Assembly: GCF_001545035.1 (NCBI RefSeq)
Contig: NZ_FCOJ02000032.1
Span: forward strand, 20,887 to 84,886
DNA from: Caballeronia glebae
GTDB lineage: Bacteria > Pseudomonadota > Gammaproteobacteria > Burkholderiales > Burkholderiaceae
Direction of reading: 5' to 3'
DNA: 64,000 nucleotides
Shown piece after piece: positions 36,100-44,900 of the stretch (its first letter is position 1; every line of letters begins with the position of its first letter). The position numbers and the translations under genes were made by a program. The notes below the pieces were generated by a model. The model saw nothing but the letters and a program-made list of their open reading frames with translations. It did not search any database and was not told the origin of the DNA.

Positions 36100-36355
36100 G
36101 TGAATCCCCGAATCCTGACAAAAAGCAGCTTGAGAAAAAGCGGCGGGCGCATCGACCGTGAAGCGCGCGCATGACATTCGTCATAACGCCGCGAAGGCGG
36201 CTCGCGCTGACATCGGCTGCGTCACGCGCCTTCCAAATGCGATGCCGCGCCGCGAAGGTTGCGCGGCGCTGCTCCGGCGTGCGAGCCGAAGCGAAAGATG
36301 TTCCATGCGAGGCCGCGGCGGACTGCGATGCCGCCGCGCCCCTGCGATCCGAAGC

Positions 36356-37084
36356 TCAGTCTTCGTTGATCGCGGCGTTTGTATAGACTTCCTGCACGTC
36401 GTCGAGATTTTCGAGCGCGTCTAGCAGCTTTTGCATTTTCGCTGCGTCGTCGCCGCTGAATTCGACTTCCGACTGCGGTTTCATCGTCACTTCGGCGAGT
36501 TCCGCCTTGAAGCCCGCGGCTTCGAGCGCGTCCTTCACCTTCTGGAAATCGTTGGCGGGGCAGACCACTTCGATGCTGCCGTCCTCGTTCGTCACGACGT
36601 CGTCGGCGCCGGCTTCGAGCGCGGCGTCCATGAGTTTGTCTTCCGGCGTGCCGGGCGCGAACAGGAACTGGCCGACGTGATCGAACATGAACGACACCGA
36701 GCCGTCCGTGCCCATGTTGCCGCCGAACTTCGAGAACGCGTGGCGCACTTCCGCGACGGTGCGGGTGCGGTTGTCCGTCATCGTGTCGACGATGATGGCC
36801 GCGCCGCCGATGCCGTAGCCTTCATAGCGGATTTCCTCGTAATTCGCGCCATCCACGCCGCCGATGCCGCGCTGGATCGCGCGGTTGATGTTGTCCTTCG
36901 GCATGTTGGCGTCGTAGGCCTTGTCGACGGCCAGACGCAGGCGCGGGTTCGTATCGGCCTCGCCGCCGCCCATGCGCGCCGCGACCTGGATTTCCTTGAT
37001 GAGGCGCGTCCAGACCTTGCCTCGCTTCGCGTCGGCCGCGGCCTTCTTATGCTTGATGTTGGCCCATTTCGAATGACCCGCCAT
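36356..37084 (-). CDS. yebC: YebC/PmpR-family protein (transcription/translation factor)
   Basis: 242 residues from ATG at 37084, preceded by GGAGAAACGTA. N-terminal MAGHSKWANIKHKKAAADAKRG is the family hallmark, and domain II contains EIRYEGYGIGGAAIIVDTMTDNRTRTVAEVRHAFSKFGGNMGTDGSVSFMF. Family members bind DNA as regulators, and recent work points to relief of ribosome stalling at proline stretches; which applies here is unknown. An extended -10 TGCTAAAAT lies about 150 bases upstream. Confidence 0.94.
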   Translation of the reverse strand: MAGHSKWANIKHKKAAADAKRGKVWTRLIKEIQVAARMGGGEADTNPRLRLAVDKAYDANMPKDNINRAIQRGIGGVDGANYEEIRYEGYGIGGAAIIVDTMTDNRTRTVAEVRHAFSKFGGNMGTDGSVSFMFDHVGQFLFAPGTPEDKLMDAALEAGADDVVTNEDGSIEVVCPANDFQKVKDALEAAGFKAELAEVTMKPQSEVEFSGDDAAKMQKLLDALENLDDVQEVYTNAAINED

Positions 37085-37233
37085 TACGTTTCTCCATCGC
37101 GCGCGGACTGAAGCCGGGCGCCTAGTGTGCTGTCGTGCTGAATGTGTCTGTCCGCCGCGCGCTCGTCGGGGCGCGGCCGGGTTCGCTCGGGGATCGTTGG
37201 ATCCGGCCTGACCCGGGTTGGAAACAGACCGAA

Positions 37234-37242
37234 ATTTTAGCA
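37234..37242 (-). promoter_or_regulatory. Extended -10 TGCTAAAAT, yebC promoter
   Basis: Read on the minus strand, TGC plus TAAAAT about 150 bases before the yebC ATG, in an otherwise GC-rich stretch. It has the same extended -10 form as the element before rhlE. Confidence 0.5.
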
Positions 37243-37349
37243 TGGCGGCGCGCGCTCCCAGTACCGCGGCGCGAGGGCGGAAACCTGGAAAGCGGCGCGA
37301 ACCGGCCGAAATTACGGCGAATCGCGACGAAATCGCGCGAAGGCCGCCG

Positions 37350-37383
37350 TAAACGCAAACCGCCGCGCGAACGGCGCGGCGGT
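37350..37383 (-). terminator. Rho-independent terminator after upp
   Basis: Stem ACCGCCGCGC / GCGCGGCGGT with a five-base loop, followed on the minus strand by TTTGCGTTT. It lies about 35 bases past the upp stop. Confidence 0.7.
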
Positions 37384-37416
37384 CGGAGCAACGGTCAGCG
37401 CAATTCAGGCAGACGC

Positions 37417-38070
37417 TTAATTCTTCGTGCCGAAGAGACGATCGCCGGCGTCGCCGAGACCCGGAACGATATACGCATGCTCGTTCAAATGCGAATCGAG
37501 CGACGCGACGTAGAGCTTCACGTCCGGATGCGCGTCCTGGAACACCTGCACGCCTTCGGGCGCCGCGACCAGCGCGACGAACACGATGTTCTCGCCCAGT
37601 ACGTTGCGACGTTTCATGACGTCGACGGCGTGCACCGCCGAGTAGCCCGTCGCGACCATTGGATCGCACAGGATGAAGACGCGCTCTTCCAGATCAGGTG
37701 GCAGACGCACGAGATACTCGACCGGACGATGATCCTCCGCCCGATACACGCCGATATGCCCGACACGCGCCGACGGCACGAGATCCAGCAAGCCGTCCGA
37801 CATGCCGATGCCCGCGCGCAGCACGGGCACGATCGCGAGCTTCTTGCCGGCGATAACCGGAGCGTCGATCTCGACGAGCGGCGTTTCCACGAGCTTGGTC
37901 GTGAGCGGCAGATTGCGGGTGATTTCGTAGCCCATCAGCAGCGTGATTTCCCGCAGAAGCTCGCGGAACGTGCGCGTGGACGTGTCCTTGTCGCGCATGT
38001 GGGTGAGCTTGTGCTGGATCAGCGGGTGATTGAGGATGAAGAGATTGGGAAAGCGACTGTCTTGTTTCAT
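37417..38070 (-). CDS. upp: Uracil phosphoribosyltransferase
   Basis: 217 residues, the usual length, beginning MKQDSRFPNLFILNHPLIQH. The type I PRPP site is FILCDPMVATGYSAVHAVDVM, with KLAIVPVLRAGIGMSDGLLDLVPSARVGHIGVYR before it and HAYIVPGLGDAGDRLFGTKN at the end. It salvages uracil to UMP. It has its own terminator and is divergent from the SDR gene, so it is probably monocistronic. Confidence 0.96.
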   Translation of the reverse strand: MKQDSRFPNLFILNHPLIQHKLTHMRDKDTSTRTFRELLREITLLMGYEITRNLPLTTKLVETPLVEIDAPVIAGKKLAIVPVLRAGIGMSDGLLDLVPSARVGHIGVYRAEDHRPVEYLVRLPPDLEERVFILCDPMVATGYSAVHAVDVMKRRNVLGENIVFVALVAAPEGVQVFQDAHPDVKLYVASLDSHLNEHAYIVPGLGDAGDRLFGTKN

Positions 38071-38281
38071 GGGTCTCGCGCGCGGCGCGTCCTGCTCGTG
38101 TGATTTCTGCCTCTGACGCTCGGGGAGCGGACAGTGGCGACAGTTTACCCAAAAGCCCGCCCCACGCCTAAGAAGAATCGCGCGCGACCCCGAACGCCCG
38201 CCGACGTTGCCGCCCCGATTCTTCTAGAATTGCGCGAGGGGCGTCTGTACGCCGATCGCGACAATGACAAGGAGATGAACG

Positions 38282-39061
38282 ATGGATATGGGAATCGCGG
38301 GTCGCACCGCGCTGGTATGCGCGGCGAGCAAGGGACTCGGACGCGGATGCGCCGAAGCGCTCGCCGCCGAAGGCGTGAATCTGGTGATCACCGCGCGCAC
38401 GGCGGAAACGCTCGAAGCGACGGCGGCGCACATCCGCTCGACCTACGGCGTCGACGTGAAAACCGTCGCGGGCGACATCACGACGCCCGAAGGCCACGCC
38501 GCCGCGCTCGCCGCCTGTCCCGCGCCGGACATTCTGGTCAACAACGCGGGCGGCCCGCCGCCGGGCGACTTTCGCACCTTCACGCACGACATGTGGATCA
38601 AGGCGCTCGAAGGCAACATGCTGACGCCGATCGAGCTGATCAAGGCGACCATCGACGGGATGATCGAGCGCGGCTTCGGGCGCGTGGTGAACATCACGAG
38701 TTCGTCGGTGAAGGCGCCGATCGACGTGCTCGGCCTGTCCAACGGCGCGCGCTCGGGCCTGACCGGTTTCGTCGCGGGCGTCGCGCGCAAGGTCGCATCG
38801 ACGGGCGTCACGATCAACAATCTGCTGCCGGGCACGTTCGACACCGACCGTATCGCCGTGACGATGGAAGCGCAGGCCAAAGCGCAGAACATCTCGATCG
38901 AGGACATGCGCGCGCGCCGTGCGCAGAGCCTGCCCGCGGGACGATTCGGGACGCCGGAAGAGTTCGGCCGCGCGTGCGCGTTCCTGTGCAGCGTGCATGC
39001 GGGCTACATCACCGGTCAGAATCTGCTGATCGACGGCGGCGCCTACCCTGGCACCTACTGA
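38282..39061 (+). CDS. Short-chain dehydrogenase/reductase
   Basis: 259 residues with AAGGAGATG before the ATG at 38282. The Rossmann start is TALVCAASKGLGRGCAEALA (a TGxxxGxG variant with Ala in place of the first Gly), then ILVNNAGGPPPGDF. The catalytic triad region is VVNITSSSVKAP and, instead of the standard YxxxK, NGARSGLTGFV: the Tyr seems replaced (SNGAR) and the Lys by Arg/Ser. The end GQNLLIDGGAYPGTY is classical. The unusual active site resembles SDRs of the 3-oxoacyl-ACP-reductase-like group with atypical catalysis. It starts the cluster SDR-mgsA-qor-kdpE with gaps of 15 to 45 bases. Confidence 0.88.
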   Translation: MDMGIAGRTALVCAASKGLGRGCAEALAAEGVNLVITARTAETLEATAAHIRSTYGVDVKTVAGDITTPEGHAAALAACPAPDILVNNAGGPPPGDFRTFTHDMWIKALEGNMLTPIELIKATIDGMIERGFGRVVNITSSSVKAPIDVLGLSNGARSGLTGFVAGVARKVASTGVTINNLLPGTFDTDRIAVTMEAQAKAQNISIEDMRARRAQSLPAGRFGTPEEFGRACAFLCSVHAGYITGQNLLIDGGAYPGTY

Positions 39062-39076
39062 CCGAGGAGCACGCAC

Positions 39077-39466
39077 ATGACCACACGCGTCGCGCTCATC
39101 GCGCACGACATGAAGAAGGACGACATCGTCACGCTCGCGGGCGAATTCGTCGACACGCTCGCGCAATGCAATCTTGTCGCGACCGGCACGACCGGCGGGC
39201 GCATCGCGGCGGCGCACGGGCTGGAGATCGAGCGCAAGCTGTCCGGCCCGCACGGCGGCGACCTGCAGATCGGCGCGGAACTGGCGGAAGGGCGCGTGAA
39301 TATCGTGATCTTCCTGCGCGACCCGATGACTCCGCAGCCGCACGAGCCCGACATCAACGCGCTCGTGCGCGCCTGCGACGTGCACAACGTGCCGTGCGCG
39401 ACCAACATCGCGACGGCGCGCATGATTCTCGACGACTTGCGCCTGCGCTTTGCGCGGGCGTCCTGA
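39077..39466 (+). CDS. mgsA: Methylglyoxal synthase
   Basis: 129 residues beginning MTTRVALIAHDMKKDDIVTL. Signatures of MgsA: VATGTTGGRIAAAHG (phosphate-binding), LSGPHGGDLQIGAELAEG with the catalytic Asp, and FLRDPMTPQPHEPDINALVRACDVHNVPCATN. It converts dihydroxyacetone phosphate to methylglyoxal as a bypass when phosphate is low or sugar phosphates pile up. It follows the SDR by 15 bases and precedes a quinone oxidoreductase by 24; such reductases could help to deal with reactive carbonyls, but that link is inferred. Confidence 0.94.
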   Translation: MTTRVALIAHDMKKDDIVTLAGEFVDTLAQCNLVATGTTGGRIAAAHGLEIERKLSGPHGGDLQIGAELAEGRVNIVIFLRDPMTPQPHEPDINALVRACDVHNVPCATNIATARMILDDLRLRFARAS

Positions 39467-39490
39467 AGCACGAAAGGAGATGAACGAGCG

Positions 39491-40465
39491 ATGACCAAGG
39501 CAATCCGATTCGACAAGACAGGCGGCCCCGAAGTCATGAAGTGGGTCGATGTGGACGTGGGCGCGCCGGGCAAAGGCGAGATCCGCGTGAAGCATCACGC
39601 GGTGGGGCTGAATTTCATCGACGTGTACTTTCGCACCGGCCTGTATCCGATGCCGCTGCCGGGCGGCCTCGGCATGGAAGCGGCGGGCGAGGTGACGGCG
39701 GTGGGCGAGGGCGTCACGCAGTTCGCGCCGGGCGATCGTGTCGCGTACGCATCGCGGCCGCCGGGCGCCTATGCACAAGAGCGCGTGATGTCGGCGGATT
39801 ACGTCGTCAGGCTGCCCGATTCGATCGGCTACGACGATGCCGCGTCGATCATGCTGCAAGGTCTGACCGCGCAATATCTGCTGCGCCGGACGTATCGCGT
39901 GAAGGCGGGCGACACGGTGCTGATCCACGCGGCTGCCGGCGGCGTCGGCATGCTCGCGTGCCAGTGGGCGAAGGCGCTCGGCGCGACGGTGATCGGCACG
40001 GTCGGCTCGGAGGAAAAAGCCGAGCTCGCGAAGGCCCACGGCTGCGACTACCCGATCGTCTACACGCGCGAGAACCTGGCGCAGCGCGTGCGCGAAATCA
40101 CCAACGGCGCGGGCGTGCCCGTCGTCTACGATTCGATTGGCAAGGACACGTATATCGCGTCGCTCGATTGCCTTTCGCCGCTCGGCTTGTTCGTGAGCTT
40201 CGGCAATTCGTCGGGACCGCTGCCGCCGCTCGATTCGTCCGAACTCGCCGGACGCGGCTCGCTCTTTTTCACGCGGCCGACGCTCTTCAGCTACATCGCC
40301 AAGCGCGGCGATCTCGATGCGATGGCGGCGGAACTGTTCGATGTCGTGTCCTCGGGCAAGGTGAAGACGAACGTGCGCCAGCGTTATCCGTTGTCCGATG
40401 CGGCGCGCGCGCACCAGGACCTCGAAGCGCGCAAGACGACCGGCTCGACGATTCTTCTGCCTTGA
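39491..40465 (+). CDS. qor: NADPH:quinone oxidoreductase, zinc-free MDR family
   Basis: 324 residues with AAAGGAG before the ATG. Medium-chain dehydrogenase fold: N-terminal GroES-like part with HHAVGLNFIDVYFRTGLYPMP and LGMEAAGEVTAVGEGVTQFAPGDRVAY; the nucleotide fold VLIHAAAGGVGMLACQWAKALGATVIGTV (AAxGGVG motif); the C-terminal segment SLFFTRPTLFSYI. No structural zinc Cys cluster is visible. It is a Qor-type quinone reductase, with NADPH as likely donor. Cluster neighbours are mgsA upstream and kdpE 45 bases downstream. Confidence 0.92.
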   Translation: MTKAIRFDKTGGPEVMKWVDVDVGAPGKGEIRVKHHAVGLNFIDVYFRTGLYPMPLPGGLGMEAAGEVTAVGEGVTQFAPGDRVAYASRPPGAYAQERVMSADYVVRLPDSIGYDDAASIMLQGLTAQYLLRRTYRVKAGDTVLIHAAAGGVGMLACQWAKALGATVIGTVGSEEKAELAKAHGCDYPIVYTRENLAQRVREITNGAGVPVVYDSIGKDTYIASLDCLSPLGLFVSFGNSSGPLPPLDSSELAGRGSLFFTRPTLFSYIAKRGDLDAMAAELFDVVSSGKVKTNVRQRYPLSDAARAHQDLEARKTTGSTILLP

Positions 40466-40510
40466 CGTGTAGCGTCGGGCGGTTCGTCACCATAACGATC
40501 GATTGAAAAC

Positions 40511-41209
40511 ATGAGCGAGCCGTCCTTTACCGTCGTCCTGATCGAGGACGAAAAGCAGATTCGCCGCTTCGTGCGCGTGTCGCTCGAAGCGCAGGGCATG
40601 ACGGTCCACGAGGCGGAAACGGGTCAGAAGGGCCTCGTCGAAGCCGCGACGCGCAAGCCCGATCTCGTGATCGTCGATCTCGGTTTGCCGGACACCGACG
40701 GCATCGACGTGATTCGGGAACTGCGCGGCTGGACCGAACTGCCGATCATCGTGCTTTCGGCGCGTACGCAGGAGGAAGAGAAAGTCGCCGCGCTCGATGC
40801 CGGCGCCGACGATTACCTCACGAAGCCCTTCGGCGTTTCCGAACTGATGGCGCGGATTCGCGCGCATCTGCGGCGGCGCAATCAGGCCTCCGCGAGCGAG
40901 ACGCCGGTCGTGTCTTTCGGCGGCGTAACCGTCGATCTCGCGTTGCGCCGCGTCATGAAAAACGGCGAAAACGTGCATCTGACGCCAATCGAATACCGGC
41001 TGCTATCGACGCTCGTGCGGCACGCGGGGCGCGTGCTCACGCATCGGCAATTGCTGGTGGAAGTGTGGGGGCCGTCGCATGTCGAAAGCCCGCATTATCT
41101 GCGCATCTACATGGCGCATCTGCGGCAGAAGCTCGAAGGCGATCCCGCGCAGCCCGAACATATCGTGACGGAAACGGGCGTCGGTTACAGGCTCGTCGGT
41201 GTGGTGTGA
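40511..41209 (+). CDS. kdpE: KdpE-like response regulator (OmpR family)
   Basis: 232 residues. Receiver domain: acidic pair IEDE, phospho-acceptor Asp 56 in LVIVDLGLPDTDG, Thr/Ser in IIVLSAR and Lys in YLTKPFG. The OmpR winged helix follows: VSFGGVTVDLALRRVMKNGENVHLTPIEYRLLSTLVRHAGRVLTHRQLL and the wing end HIVTETGVGYRLVGV. The VWGPSHVESPHYLRIYMAHLRQKLE part is typical of KdpE. No sensor kinase KdpD or kdpFABC genes lie next to it, so it is an orphan in this window. Its end overlaps the convergent NmrA-like gene by 25 bases. Confidence 0.85.
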   Translation: MSEPSFTVVLIEDEKQIRRFVRVSLEAQGMTVHEAETGQKGLVEAATRKPDLVIVDLGLPDTDGIDVIRELRGWTELPIIVLSARTQEEEKVAALDAGADDYLTKPFGVSELMARIRAHLRRRNQASASETPVVSFGGVTVDLALRRVMKNGENVHLTPIEYRLLSTLVRHAGRVLTHRQLLVEVWGPSHVESPHYLRIYMAHLRQKLEGDPAQPEHIVTETGVGYRLVGVV

Positions 41210-41877
41210 CGGCTGGCGTGCGCGGCTTCGGGCCTGAGCGAATCGAGCACGCTATCGATAGGCTCGTCGCCGCCGACGAACGCGATCATCCGGTTGCGGA
41301 TGCCGAGCGTCACGCAGCGCACCGCGATGCGCGCGACGTCCGCCCGCGCGACTTCGGGCTTGTGTTCCGTGAGTTCGCCGACGGGCGCGATAGTCCCGCG
41401 CCCCGGCTCGTCCGATAACGGTCCGGGCCGAAGGATCACGAAAGGTACGCCGCGATGCGCGACGTATTCGTCGGCTTCACGCTTCATCCGCGAATAGTGG
41501 CGTAGCGCAAATCCGCTGTGCGCGGGATCGAACGCCGACAGCGCGCTCACGACGACGAGTTGCTGCACGCGCCGGCGCTTCGCGTAATCGGCGGTGCGCA
41601 TGACGGCGTCGCGGTCGATCGCGCGCTCCTCGTGCACGCCTTCGTTTTCCGCCGATCCGGCCGCGTAGATCACATGCGTGATGTCGTCGAAGGCGTGGGA
41701 AAAGTCGTGGGTCAGGTCGCCGAGCACGATTTCCGCGCCCATCGCCGCGAACTCGCTCTTGTGCGCCGACTTGCGCAGCATCGCGCGAAACGGCATGGCG
41801 TCCTCGTGCAGGCGCGCGGCGATCAGCCGGCCCGTGCGGCCGTGCGCGCCGATCAGCAGAACCTTCAGCGTTTTCAT
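41185..41877 (-). CDS. NAD(P)-binding NmrA-like atypical SDR
   Basis: 230 residues from ATG at 41877, with AAGGAG upstream. Rossmann motif VLLIGAHGRTGRLIAARLHE (GxxGxxG), then EIVLGDLTHDFSHAFDDITHVIYAAGS, VVVSALSAFDP and SRMKREADEYVAHRGVPFVILRPGPLSDEPGRG. This is the atypical SDR5/NmrA-like group that acts as epimerase-like or redox-sensing NADPH-binding proteins; substrate unknown. It overlaps kdpE tail-to-tail and lies 91 bases downstream of the RND pump operon on the same strand. An annotation starting further upstream (to 42015) would run into that operon. Confidence 0.85.
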   Translation of the reverse strand: MKTLKVLLIGAHGRTGRLIAARLHEDAMPFRAMLRKSAHKSEFAAMGAEIVLGDLTHDFSHAFDDITHVIYAAGSAENEGVHEERAIDRDAVMRTADYAKRRRVQQLVVVSALSAFDPAHSGFALRHYSRMKREADEYVAHRGVPFVILRPGPLSDEPGRGTIAPVGELTEHKPEVARADVARIAVRCVTLGIRNRMIAFVGGDEPIDSVLDSLRPEAAHASRHTTPTSL

Positions 41878-41968
41878 GCGAAACGCTCCTTCGCCGTGGG
41901 TCTCTACCCGACAAAGTAGGTGATTTCTTTGCGGCGTGCCGCGGGACGCGTTTGCGCCCGCAGCATTT

Positions 41969-44900
41969 TTACTCCGCCGCGTTCGCCGGACGCGCGCGAC
42001 CCTCGCGGCGCGCACGCCGTTGTTCCGCGCGAATGCGGAAGCGGTCCATGTAGAGATAGACGACGGGCGTCGTATAGAGCGTCAGCATCTGGCTCACGAT
42101 CAGTCCGCCGACGATCGCGATGCCAAGCGGCGCGCGCATCTCCGAGCCTTCGCCGGTGCCGAACGCGAGCGGCAGCGCGCCGAGCAGGGCGGCCGCGGTC
42201 GTCATCATGATCGGGCGAAAGCGCAGCAGACACGCCTCGCGGATCGCGTCCTGCGGCGTCTGCGCGCCGTGGCGCGTCGCCTCGATCGCGAAGTCGACCA
42301 TCATGATCGCGTTCTTCTTCACGATGCCGATGAGCAGAATCACCGCGATCAGCGCGATGATGCTGAACTCCGTCTTGAACAGCAGCAAGGCGAGCAGCGC
42401 GCCGATGCCCGCGGACGGCAACGTGGAGAGAATCGTGATCGGATGGATGTAGCTCTCGTACAGAATCCCGAGCACGATATAGACGGCCGCCAGCGCCGCG
42501 AGAATCAGGAGCGGCTGGTCGTTGAGCGATTGCTGGAACGCCTGCGCCGTGCCCTGGAAGGTGCCATGCAGGGTTTGCGGCACGCCGAGTTCGGCCATGG
42601 TTTCGTAGATCGCGGCGGTCGCGTCGGACAGCGACTTGCCCGGCGGCAGATTGAATGAAATCGTCGAGGCGACGAACTGGCTCTGGTGATTCACGGAAAG
42701 CGGCGTGTTGCCCGGCCCGAATTTCGCGATTGCCGAGAGCGGCACCATCGTTTCCTTCGATGTCGACACCGCCGCGCCCGACGACGAACCGTTCTTGCCC
42801 GTCGCCGCGATCGCGTTGGTCGCCGAGTTCTTCACGGCGGCGAGCGCGAGGGAGGCGGTGGTGTCGGCGCTGCTCGTCGACGATCCGCCCGCGCCCGTCG
42901 ACCCCGTCGCGGATGTGGACGCGGTCGTCGCCGCGCCGGACGTCGTGGTCGATTGCGTCGATGCCGAGCCGCTCGCCGTCCCGCCCGACGTGCTGATGTA
43001 GATCTGCTTGAGCATCTCCGGGTCTTGCCAGTATTTCGGCGCGAGCTCCATCACCACGTGATACTGCGACAGCGGGTTATAGATGGTCGAGACCTGCCGC
43101 TGGCCGAACGCGTCGTAGAGCGTGTTGTCGATCTGCGCGGGCTTGATGTTCAGGCGTGCCGCCGTCGCGCGGTCGAACGTGACCATCGCCTCCAGCCCGC
43201 CTTGCTGCTGGTCGGAGTTGACGTCGGCGAGCTCGGGGCGCTTTTGCAGCGCCTCGGTGAGAATCGGCCCCCACTTGTAGAGATCGGCCGTGGAGTCGGA
43301 CAGCAGCGTGAACTGATACTGCGCGTTCGATTGCCGCCCGCCCACGCGAATGTCCTGCACGCCCTGAAGGAAAGTGCGCGCCCCGGCGACGTCCGCGAGC
43401 TGCGGGCGCAAGCGGCTAATCACCTGATCGGCGGAAACCTTGCGCACGTTCTTGGGCTTGAGCGAAATGAACATGAAGCCCGAGTTCGTCGAGCGCCCGC
43501 CCGTGAAGCCCGCGACGCTGTCCACGGCCGGGTCCGCTTCGACGATCTTCATCATCTCCGCGAACTTGACTTTCATTGCCTGGAACGACGTGCTCTGGTC
43601 CGCCTGAATGCCGCCGATGATGCGCCCCGTGTCCTGCTGCGGGAAAAAGCCCTTCGGCACGATGATGTACAGAAAAACGTTCATCCCGACGGTCGCGAGC
43701 AGAACCACGAGAATCGTGCGCGGATGCGCAAGCGCCCAGCCGAGCGTGCGCGCATAGCCGCGCTGCATGCGATCGAACTGGCGTTCCAGCCAGCGCCCGA
43801 CGCGGCCTTCCTGCTTGCGCTCGTGCGGCTCCTGGAGCAGGCGCGAGCACATCATCGGCGTGACGGTCAGCGACACGACGAGCGACACCGCGATCGCGAG
43901 CGACAGCGTGAGCGCGAATTCGCGGAACAGCCGCCCGACGATGCCGCCCATCAGCAAAATGGGCAGGAACACGGCGACGAGCGACAGGCTGATCGACAGC
44001 ACCGTGAAGCCGACCTCGCGCGCACCGAGTATGGCCGCCTGCCTGCGCGGGACGCCTTTCTCAACGTGCCGCGTGATGTTCTCCAGCACGACGATCGCAT
44101 CGTCGACGACGAAGCCCGTCGCGATGGTCAGCGCCATGAGCGAGAGATTGTCGAGCGAGAAGCCGAGCAGATACATCGCGGCGAAGGTGCCGATGATCGA
44201 TATCGGCACGGCGACGCACGGTATCAGGGTCGCGCGCCAGTTGCGCAGAAACAGGAACACGACCATCACGACGAGCGCCACCGCGATCACGAGCGTGAGC
44301 TCGGTGTCGTGCAGCGACGCGCGGATGGTCGTGGAGCGGTCGGCGGTCGGCGTGATCAGCACGTCGGCGGGAAGCGCGGCCTGCAACTGCGGCAGCATGG
44401 ACTTCACGCGGTCGATCGTCTCGATGATGTTCGCGCCCGGCTGCCGATACAGGATCACGAGCACCGCGCGCTTGTTATTGATGAGACCGAGATTGCGCAA
44501 ATCTTCGACCGAATCGACCACTTCGCCGACGTCCGAAAGCTTCACCGCCGAGCCGTTGCGGTACGCGACCACGAGACTCTTGTACTGCGCGGCCTTGCTC
44601 GCCTGATCGTTGGTGTAGAGCTGGACGTGGGTGCCCTTGAACTCGATCGCGCCTTTCGGACTGTTCGCATTCGCCGACGCAAGCGCGGCGCGCACGTCCT
44701 CCAGCCCGATGCCGTAGTGAAACAGCGCGCCCGGTTCCAGCTCGACGCGCACGGCCGGATTCGCGGAGCCGCTCACATCGACCTCGCCGACGCCCGGCAC
44801 GGTCGAGAGCGTTTGCTGCAACACGGTCGCGGCGGAGTCGTAGAGCGCGCCCGCCGTGCGCGTGGGCGAGGAGAGCGCGAGCACGAGAATCGGCGCGTCG

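Larger units (their letters stand above)
37085..37416. other. yebC leader and upp terminator region
   Basis: About 330 bases between yebC and upp, both on the minus strand. It contains the yebC promoter element (37234-37242) and the upp terminator (37350-37383). Nothing else is evident. Confidence 0.6.
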
